The notes under the pieces: generated by a model
The model's input: only the letters and a program-made list of their open reading frames with translations
What the model was told of the DNA's origin: nothing
Databases searched by the model: none
Made by a program: the position numbers and the translations under genes
Source of the DNA: Apricaphanius iberus
Lineage: Eukaryota; Chordata; Actinopteri; Cyprinodontiformes; Aphaniidae
Length of the DNA: 64,000 nucleotides
NCBI GenBank assembly: GCA_028564705.1
Contig: JAPXFQ010001341.1
Location: forward strand, 248,001-312,000
Direction of reading: 5' to 3'
In this document: piece after piece, positions 56,754 through 64,000 of the stretch
How positions within the stretch are numbered: the stretch's first letter is position 1
Layout of the letters: each line of letters opens with the position of its first letter

Positions 56754-57462
56754 TTATGGGCTCGACACACGGGGAGCGACAGCGACAGGCGAAACTCGTC
56801 GCCACCAAGGTGAAAATGAACACACGGGACGCGATAAACAGCAGCGATTGCGGCATCGCACTCTCGGATCGCTTGTCTCCAAGAAATCCTATTGGTTATT
56901 AAATTAGCAGCATTTCTGACATTTTTAAAAGCGATCCGTGACAGACAAAGCATCAAGGATGAAGATTAAGACTATTGTGCTGGAATTGACAGAAATTTTG
57001 CTGTTGACGTTACTTAAGAAAAGAAAAAGGCAACTCTGGGTTCATCCAATATAAGAAACAAAGAAACATCATGGAGAATACCATCATTTGATGATGGGCC
57101 TCAAGGATAATAATCATAAAATATATGAACATCGGACACAGCTAAAATTATCTGTTCTTCCATGTCGAAGCAGTTGCAATTTGAAGTAGCATGCTCTCAG
57201 CTTATTGGTCAGTCAATGAAACATTCGCTGATTGGTTGTAGCGCCATGCGACAGGGACAAAAGTTGAACATTTTTCTACTTTCTTGTGTCGCGTCGCAAA
57301 CCCGCGTGTACACATCTACGAGACCAAGCGCGGAATCTAATGGGCACGAATATCGCCTGTCGCTTGGCTAGAAGAGGGCAGGCGATTTTCGCCTCATCGC
57401 GAAGTTCCATAGAGAATGAATGGAGAAGGAGCGACGTCGCTCCCCGTGTGTTGAGCCCATAA
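56754..57462. mobile_element. CpG-rich element with 27-bp TIRs
   Basis: The left end ttatgggctcgacacacggg and the reverse complement of the right end ttatgggctcaacacacggg continue as gagcgac in both, giving 26 of 27 matches. The interior near each end has gcgacaggcg/tcgcctgtcgc motifs. A TA lies at both ends within the palindromic TTA/TAA, so the exact boundary and target site are ambiguous. 709 bp; no transposase. Confidence 0.8.
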
Positions 57463-58780
57463 CTCTCTCAGTCTATCAGATTTCTCCAGCAAACACAACC
57501 AAACCACCACCTAGTGGTCGTTTGCTTTTTTTTTTTTGTTTTTTTACCCGTTATTTTTACGTCTCAGAAAAGGATAATATTTTAAAACATTTTTTTAGGT
57601 TTAAAAGAGAAAATTTCGAGTGCTGTCACATTATTTTTTTCTTTCTTTCTTTTACAAGTATTTGTTACTTCAGTAACAGCTATAGAAGGAAAAACGTTTG
57701 GAGGGAAATGGTGGAGAGAAAACTCATATAACCCAGCATTCGATCAGCATTCAAACGCATCATCTACGCACTAATCTCCTGACGTGAAAAGAGTCTCAAC
57801 CCCCGTCTTGCAGTTGTAACTCCGATCTGTGGTCTTGTCTGTGCGTATCAGGCGATTAGTACATACATTTGAGAATTGTATGTGTAGGAGCCATTTTGAA
57901 TTCATAGTTAGTTTTAAGATAAGTAATTTCAAGTTGTGCGTGCGTACATTGTATTTCGTACTTGTACGTTTTTAATATATGTGTGTATATATGATTACAC
58001 AACTGTAAGTACACAAAGTTACCCACAAAATGTATTTATGTGTTACAAATCAAGTATTACGCACACAAATCCAAAGTTACACACAAAGAGGCAGACACAA
58101 GGGCCAAATCAAGTATTACGCACACACAAAAGATATGATACTATTTTCCCTCCATAAGCCTCCTTCCTTAGTGGAGCTCAAACATTAATCTTGGAAAGTG
58201 AGACACTTGTTCGTCCACAGGTGAATAGCTGGGCGACTGGAGGTAAACTGTAACAGGAAGTAATGTTAGAGATGTGTTTTGTGTTACAGAGAGACTGTGA
58301 CATGGCTTACAAAAACTACTCTCCCACCCTCTCTGATGTCGCTCCAGCTGTCTCACTGACATTCCTGTTTGTGTTTTAAATAGCAGGTCAGAATCAGAGA
58401 AGCTCAGGCAGGAGGCCAGAGACATGCAGCCACTCCCACAATGCAACGCATACCAAATTAAAAACATTAGGATGGTACCTCGGTAGCAGTGGGAAAGATT
58501 ACAGTTTAATACAGAAATCAATAAGCTTGAATTGACTTGAATCGATCACCGAATATTTTTTTAAATAGAAGCACCAGGTAGAGTAGAGCTATTTCTACTG
58601 GTTGTTTGACATCTCACCAGCAGAGGCGTTGCTATCGGTGGGCCTGGGGGGCTATAGGTCCACCCACTTTGATACAGGGCATTGCATTGATAGAAATGAG
58701 AGGACGCTTGTTTTTCAAACTGAACATAACCAATAACTAAAAACAATAAGAAAACAAAATATGAGTGTGTTACCTTAGAG
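57463..58780. other. Intronic, unassigned
   Basis: T-rich at 57520-57660. The phrase aatcaagtattacgcacaca occurs twice at 58046-58125, a short direct repeat. No exon seen. Confidence 0.45.
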
Positions 58781-58825
58781 CAAACGTGTCAAACTCAAGG
58801 CCCGGGGGGCCAACTCCCTTGTTTT
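58781..58825. mobile_element. Possible MITE end
   Basis: The text gtgtcaaactcaaggcccgg followed by ggggccaa is a common hAT MITE terminus in vertebrates. Only this end was seen. Confidence 0.35.
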
Positions 58826-59640
58826 CAACTAGAGATGTCACAGGTTGAACTCATTCGTTTTCTAGGAGAGGGAGGGGCAGCTGCTCAGAGAGCAGAATTC
58901 AGGAGGATTACTCAGACACTGTGGTGGGTTTCTTTATGAGAAAATTGCATTACCAGATGGCTGAAAACTCCAAAAACTTAATTTTGCATGATTTACGCCT
59001 TTTAAGGAGTCAGTTGTTGTCCTTTGATGTATGCATGTCTTCCTTTGTAGATTTCCTGCTCCGCTTGTGGGCATACAGCAAACTTCTCTCTTTTCCCTGG
59101 TGAGGTCCTCTGCAAATTTCATGTCAAACTTTCTGCAGATTGGGTGGCCCGCCAGAGTTCCTCCTTGTTCGTTCTCAGTGAGAATTGCATGATGATCTGT
59201 AGGGGACGGTCATTGTTGGTGGTACCGAGGCAATCTACGGCATCCAGGATCAGATCCATCTTTTCAGACCAGTGTGGCAGAAAATGTATGATGATGTCAG
59301 CTACCTTTTTTCAAATGTCTTCATCCTTTTCTTCTTTCCGCCCGTTGAGGCGTAGTCAACCTTTTGAACAAGGTTGGCAATCGCAAGAGTATTTTGTTTT
59401 CTCAAGGCAGGATAAATCACTGTTCTCGGAACTCATCAAAAGACCATTTCAGACTTTCAACCGCAGCAAATATGATGCTTGTTTCAGTGAAGATGGCAGG
59501 CTCTTCACTTCTTCATTGCTTTTTCAAAGCCATGGCAGCTTTACTTGGTGATGTTAAGAAATTATTTATCCCTTTCAGATTGGTCTCCATAGCATCTTGC
59601 CTGGCGTAGTCGCAAGATAGTAGGTCTTCAACAACTTCGC
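58820..59640 (-). mobile_element. L1-type LINE ORF1 remnant
   Basis: On the minus strand, broken frames read IIIHFLPHWSEKMDLILD, RPLQIIMQFSLRTNKEELWR and MKFAEDLTREKREVC. They match the order and wording of the RNA-binding and C-terminal region of L1 ORF1 proteins ('...IIMKF..KE.VL..A' then 'F..DLT...R'). Several stops and frameshifts; no adjoining ORF2 was found. Confidence 0.55.
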
Positions 59641-60425
59641 CGTTAGCTTAGCTGTTAACCATCCTGCGGCATACAGCGGTTTAGCTTATCTGACTTTCTA
59701 GTTTGTATTAGCGGCAGTATACTCAAGTGCTAGCTACCGCTAGCTTAGCGTTAGCCCCGTGATGTCAAATATGGAACTTCTGACTTCTGATAGGCATTTA
59801 AATTGTGAATTTTTAAGATCAAATTAAACCCAAATCAAACATCATTATTTATCATTTGAATTGAGGTACAACATATGTAGGTTTGTGTTGAAAAAAAATC
59901 GTAAAATCAATTCTGTATCGATCCTTAGAGAAATTGAATCGAATTGATTCACAATTTAAATAATCTATTTTATTTTTTGGAATAGTTTGCCCTGTTAACA
60001 ACTAAAATAGGAAGGTAAACTCCAGACGGCCATTTTAAGTCTTGTGTCTGAAAGGGTAAATACAATTGTATTTACACAGTGATAAGGCATATTGAATTAC
60101 AGGCCTATAATTAAGATAACAGCTAAAAAAAATTAAGAGCATTGACCCATATCAATATCGAACTAGATCACACTGAATCGGATTGAATCAGATCGAATTT
60201 TGATAATCGATTCTAACTCATAAGAAACGGAATTGAATCGATTCATGAAATTTGAATCGAAACCCGGCCCTAAACATCTGTGTGATTCAGTGCGTAAGAC
60301 AAAGTGGACCAGGAGATAACTTTTATCGGTCCATTGACTTCCATTCATAATTTTTTTCGGCCAGGGGACCCATGGGCCGACAGGAAGGAGAGGAGACTTA
60401 GGCTCCCTGATTCCAGCCACCATAC
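59641..60425. mobile_element. Repeat end rich in GAATCGATT motifs
   Basis: The interval 59890-60275 is full of aatcgattc/gaattgaatcg motifs and ends in gaatcgaaacccggccctaa, a known type of fish DNA element terminus. The other end (perhaps near 58510-58550, ttgaattgacttgaatcg) is not certain. Confidence 0.4.
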
Positions 60426-61891
60426 TAGCTAGCTCTAGCTAGCACTCGAAACCGGAGGCGGGAATTGTGGCTTCAACAATTCAACTCCATGCCATGTTTT
60501 TGGTTCTGCTCAGCCATTGAACCAGATGATTCCAATCAGCATGGTGAATTCACCTGGTTTGGTTTCTGAGCAGAAGAAATACATGCGAGTGTTCTCAGTG
60601 TGCAACTGAGAACACTCGCTGCATTGTTTACAATGTGCCTTGTGTTCTTCTTTACTGACCCTGTCCAGCCCAGGATTGGCCTCTTCCCACTCATCTATAT
60701 CTCTGTAAGCGTTTTTTGGGACATTTTTAAAAGTCCTGTGTGTGAAGCGCCAGTGTAATTTGTGTCTACCTGATCAATCCTGAGCAAGCAACACGCAACA
60801 ATTTGTGGTGCCTTTATATCCCGCCGCCAGAACAGTTTTTCTGACTGTAGTTGGGTGATTTGTATTTTATTTTTATACAGGCTATGTAGATAGAATAAGG
60901 CAGTATGAAGCCTATGACCGACATATTGGACATTTATGAAAATACGGAACAAATAGCGTCCCTTATTACTTCAAAACGGGACGCCACATTTAATTGTTAA
61001 ATACGGGACGATTCCGTCATTTAAGGGACGGTTGGCAACCCTACGAAGAGCCCTTGCATCGACGGATAATGGCGCTGCCTCAATCCGTCTCCGTCAAAAC
61101 GGACAAGCATAAACTAGGCTTTATCCGACAACGTTACTGGAACTCTGTTTACACAGACCTGACGTCAAGCCCAGCTCAGTATTCCGACTTCTAAGGTAAA
61201 TAGAATGCACCATATCAAGCGGACAATAGCGCAGGCCATTCTGGGTAAATACAACCAAAAATAACCGCCCAACAACGACTCTGCCTCATTCTCTGCTCAC
61301 GTTGCTGCAACATTTTTTGTCTGGAACATCTATCAAACAAAACAGAAAAATCATAAAACTGCTCAAATCTGATGCCACCATGTTAGAACAGGAAGTGTCT
61401 CTGCATTCAGTGCTTCTCGGTGCAGCGCCTCCACAGGCGTGGAGGTGAACATGTTGCTTTGCTTTGTTTGACAAAGTGAACCACACCAGCTAAAAGGAGT
61501 GACGCAAATCAAACAGAGTCTAACGGTCACAGGTGTGAAAACAACTTACATGGATGTGTTGTTTTTTTTAAATAAAATGTAAATGAAACAAAGATATGTC
61601 TGCAGCAACGTTAACCACGACCTACACTTTTCAGCTGTCTTAACTTTATGTCAGGCAGAGAGGAAATTTCTTTATGTTGCTGGGTTTAAAAAAAAGACAT
61701 TTTTAAACATGGAGATATTAATTTGTGCAAGGAAAAAAGGAATTTAAAAGACGAGTCAGAGGACACTGACAAGCAGCTTTAGGGAATCTTGTCCGTCTAT
61801 CAGTTCCTTTTCTTCATTCACAGATCCCAAAATCACTTTGCCAAGAATCACATTGGCCATCATTAACATGCTGTTTCATGTTCTTTTTCAG
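60426..61891. other. Intronic; hAT-like fragment at about 60905-61043, rest unassigned
   Basis: The text aaatacgggacgattccgtc and gggacggttggcaaccct is typical of a hAT MITE right end, related to 32438-32530. No left end found. Nothing else recognised. Confidence 0.4.
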
Positions 61892-61936
61892 AATATGAAA
61901 AATGAAGAAATGAGCACAATTGTTGTCATGAATCTG
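61892..61936 (+). CDS. chrnb1: Nicotinic acetylcholine receptor beta1 subunit, exon 3
   Basis: A 45-nt exon between ttctttttcag and GTAAGT, phase 0 on both sides, encoding NMKNEEMSTIVVMNL. The corresponding exon in muscle receptor subunit genes is also 45 nt. The EEMST wording is that of beta1 (delta and gamma have EE.LTTNVW). It forms the loop and second strand of the extracellular ligand-binding domain. Confidence 0.93.
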
Positions 61937-62359
61937 GTAAGTTTATTTGTAATGCAGCTCAGATTGCCTCAGTCTAAAGGATTCGGTACCACTCAGAAGT
62001 TGGCTATGATTCTGGAGGGGCATACTTTAACTACTGTTCCCAATCATCTGTCATGGTCATCTCCTTGTTCAGCTCAGTGCACTCTCTACTGATGCACACA
62101 TCACAGACAACAGAACAGTTGGACTGTACCGAGCAGAATGAAAGAATATGCAAACACTGTTATTTTCATGCAAATGCAGGGAAAAATCATCCCTGAGGAC
62201 TCTAATTAAAGTGGTGGAAAAAATTAAAGGGGAGAAAATTTTTTGAAATGACGAAATACTTTAAGTTTGTACTGGACAAGTAAAGTTTCTGCCTGCTTTT
62301 CTTTTACTGTTTCTATTTCTTTGAGTTCCTAAATATGGCAAACTAAACTGTTCTAAAAG
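61937..62359 (+). other. chrnb1 intron 3
   Basis: 423 bp, GTAAGT to AAAAG. A pyrimidine-rich tract lies about 30-70 bases before the acceptor (ctgcttttcttttactgttt) rather than directly beside it. No element seen inside. Confidence 0.85.
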
Positions 62360-62469
62360 GAATGGACGGATTATCGGCTCACATGGAATCCTAAAGAGCA
62401 TGATGAGATTGAGGTGCTGCGCGTCCCCTCTGCAAAGATGTGGCTTCCTGACATCGTTCTCATTAATAA
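62360..62469 (+). CDS. chrnb1: Nicotinic acetylcholine receptor beta1 subunit, exon 4
   Basis: 110 nt, the standard length of exon 4 in this receptor family. It encodes [36 protein letters not shown] and the first two bases of an Asn codon. WTDYRL.W and WLPDIVL.NN are hallmark stretches of the N-terminal ligand-binding domain. It ends at a GTAAGT donor. Exons 1-4 together give 353 nt, about 117 residues of an expected 500 or so. The cysteine loop, the four membrane segments and the cytoplasmic loop lie beyond the window. Confidence 0.95.
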
Positions 62470-64000
62470 GTAAGTACCCAACCGTGACATTATCAGCTGC
62501 TCTATGAAACCTTTTTTTTTAATCATTTGTGCAGTGTTTTGTGTATCTGAAAAGCCAAAAGGGGGGCTACTTTGTACAGAGATCGTGATCTTTAAAATTT
62601 TTCCGTCTCAATTTTGTTTTGGAATAGCTTATACATTGAGTCATTATAATCATCTGTGTGTCAGAGGAACGAAATGACCTCAAATCAGCCAAAAATACAG
62701 TCAAACGTTGCCTTGCACACACAACAAATGACTCACTGGATTAACACAATTTAGTTGAAAGCAGTTTTTACATCCATATATATATATCCTGGTTCAACCA
62801 ATTTCAAATAAATTGCATTGTCCATATGTATCTGAATTTTGTTGAACAAGCATACATTTATTGGATCGGAAAACTGCCATAATTTAAATTGTGCTAATCC
62901 AATTCGTAATTTTTTCCAGGGCTGACGTGATGTTACAACAGGAACACCAAACTTGGGCATCTATGCGAGACCTAATGGAAAGCCAAGAAAGTAGCGATAG
63001 GATGTCGCCGGCTCAAATGTGAGCTCATAAGCTGAAGAGAAAGAAGAGGTCAGAAGAAGTCATCACTACTGAGAGAAAGGGGAATAGTTGGCTCAACAGA
63101 GCTATGACTCTGTGTAAATTTGGCAACTGTACTAAAAAGAAACCTAGGATTGTTTTTTTTTTCCTCTATTAATGACGAGAAATATGCTCTTCTAGCTTGT
63201 CGAAGAGCGTTTTTATAAAGTAGTAGAATATTTTTCCAGGTAGGAAACCTCTAGGTGTGTAGAGCCCCATTTTCTCTCCAGTTTCCTAGTATTTTGCTAT
63301 AAAGTACGCAACTCTGCATTAAACCGGGAAGCCAGCCTCCTATGGCTGATTACCTTCTTTTTTAAAGGGGCTACACTGTCTAGTGCCGAACGCTGTGAGG
63401 AAGTAATACTTTGAACCAGACCATCAATTTCTGAAGGGTCAGTGTTGGAATTACTGCCATCCACTGTTGTATTCTGAGACGGATAGGGAAGCAAGAATGG
63501 AACAGATTCTTTAAAACTTGTTACAACATTGTATGATAAAGTTTTACTGTAATGAAATTGTCTTTCAGATTTTTGAACTTTGAGTAAAGGAAATTCAAAG
63601 GTGATCAAAAAAATGGTCAGATAGGTATGGGTTATGTGGGAGGACTGTTAGTTCATCACACTCAATGCCGTATGTCAGTACGTCTAAAGTGTGCTGACCA
63701 CAGTGCGTGGGTCCCTTCACTTTCTGAGTAAAGCCAATTGAGTCTAAAATAATAGTAAATGCTGCAGGTAGGCTATCACTTTGGATGTCCATGTGAATAT
63801 TGTAATCCCCTATTATAATTACCTGATCAGTGTTTAAAACTAAATAAGATAAAAAATCTGAGATCTGGTCCAAGAATTGAGACTAAGGGCCTGGTGGATG
63901 ATACAAAACCACAAACAAAAGTGGTTTTAATGTTTTGCAGCTTGGATGAGGATAATTTAGGATTAGATGTTCAAAAGAGCTGTAGTTAATAATTGAATGA
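62470..64000 (+). other. chrnb1 intron 4 (continues past the window)
   Basis: No exon 5 was recognised before the end. It holds an L2-clade LINE fragment on the minus strand. The interval 62470-63000 is unassigned. Confidence 0.8.
63000..64000 (-). mobile_element. L2-clade LINE, endonuclease region (5' part of ORF2)
   Basis: The minus-strand frame 63873-63595 reads DQVIIIGDYNIHMDIQSD, DSIGFTQKVKGPTHCGQHT, DVLTYGIECDEL and LSDHFFDHL. These are the GDFN, T..GHTLD and SDH motifs of an apurinic-type LINE endonuclease. The next frame (63608-63297) continues the linker region (LDSVAPLKKKVISHRRLASR). Only the 5' part of ORF2 is here. The 5' end may extend beyond 64000, and the downstream RT is missing at the left side. 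Confidence 0.85.

Larger units (their letters stand above)
51593..61891 (+). other. chrnb1 intron 2
   Basis: 10,299 bp from GTGAAC to the acceptor catgttctttttcag. It is made largely of inserted elements: the nest at 51895-55600, the TIR element at 56754-57462, an L1-type ORF1 remnant at 58820-59640 and repeat ends at 59880-61050. Stretches without any call are 55610-56750, 57465-58780 and 61050-61890. Confidence 0.88.

Noticed and set aside
63595..63873. Minus-strand frame with a nuclease-like domain as a host gene
   Set aside because: The GDYN, GQHTLD and SDH motifs are those of a LINE endonuclease, continuous with further LINE sequence.
62470..64000. chrnb1 exon 5 (cysteine-loop region)
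   Set aside because: I searched for its conserved wording and found none before the window ends, so it presumably lies beyond.
1..64000. CRISPR arrays, operons, phage or plasmid modules
   Set aside because: The window is vertebrate nuclear DNA; the regular repeats are microsatellites or degenerate minisatellites without spacers.

Overview
The window is a piece of a ray-finned (teleost) fish nuclear genome. It has intron-rich, AT-rich DNA with spliced vertebrate genes, many teleost-type repeats (Tc1-like, hAT, L2-clade LINEs, short elements duplicating TTAA, long TA and TTCC/TTAC microsatellites) and very little coding sequence. Only two host genes can be supported, both on the + strand. The first is the 3' half of an FGF homologous factor, best called fgf11 (exon 4 at 22535-22733, terminal exon at 26987-27129). 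The second is the 5' part of the muscle nicotinic acetylcholine receptor beta1 subunit gene chrnb1 (exons at 45823-45886, 51459-51592, 61892-61936 and 62360-62469), which runs off the right edge. Splice phases agree at every junction, and the 199-nt FHF exon, the 45-nt receptor exon and the 110-nt receptor exon have the lengths expected for their families. FGF11 and CHRNB1 are also adjacent and co-oriented on human 17p13.1, so this is a conserved vertebrate block.

Layout. 1-640 is a composite tetranucleotide satellite. 641-22534 lies upstream of fgf11 exon 4; no exon 1-3 could be recognised, so most or all of it is probably fgf11 intron. It holds Tc1 remnants, a TIR element at 9.0-9.8 kb, a triple-nested transposon stack at 10.1-12.1 kb, a T-rich block at 13.5-14.4 kb and three TTAA/TGAA-flanked short elements. 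22734-26986 is fgf11 intron 4, with a 1.1-kb TTAA element, a pyrimidine-rich block and a decayed hAT transposase. 27130-45822 is the 3' UTR plus the intergenic region, with blocks of a degenerate 22-bp tandem repeat, hAT MITEs with intact target duplications and a Tc1-like element split by a 1.1-kb insertion. 45823-64000 is the start of chrnb1; its introns 1, 2 and 4 are inflated by L2-clade LINE fragments, an L1-type ORF1 remnant and a spectacular nest of elements at 51.9-55.6 kb.

fgf11 and chrnb1 share no operon-like relation. The FHF modulates voltage-gated sodium channels inside the cell, and chrnb1 is a subunit of the neuromuscular receptor. I found no new defence, metabolic or signalling system. 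The most notable material is repeat biology: a dispersed 22-bp repeat present in at least eight blocks with an orientation switch, several nested insertions whose boundaries can be read to the base, two unnamed elements with long terminal inverted repeats, and one unassigned candidate exon on the minus strand at 29.7 kb. All family assignments come from reading the sequence, without database searches.
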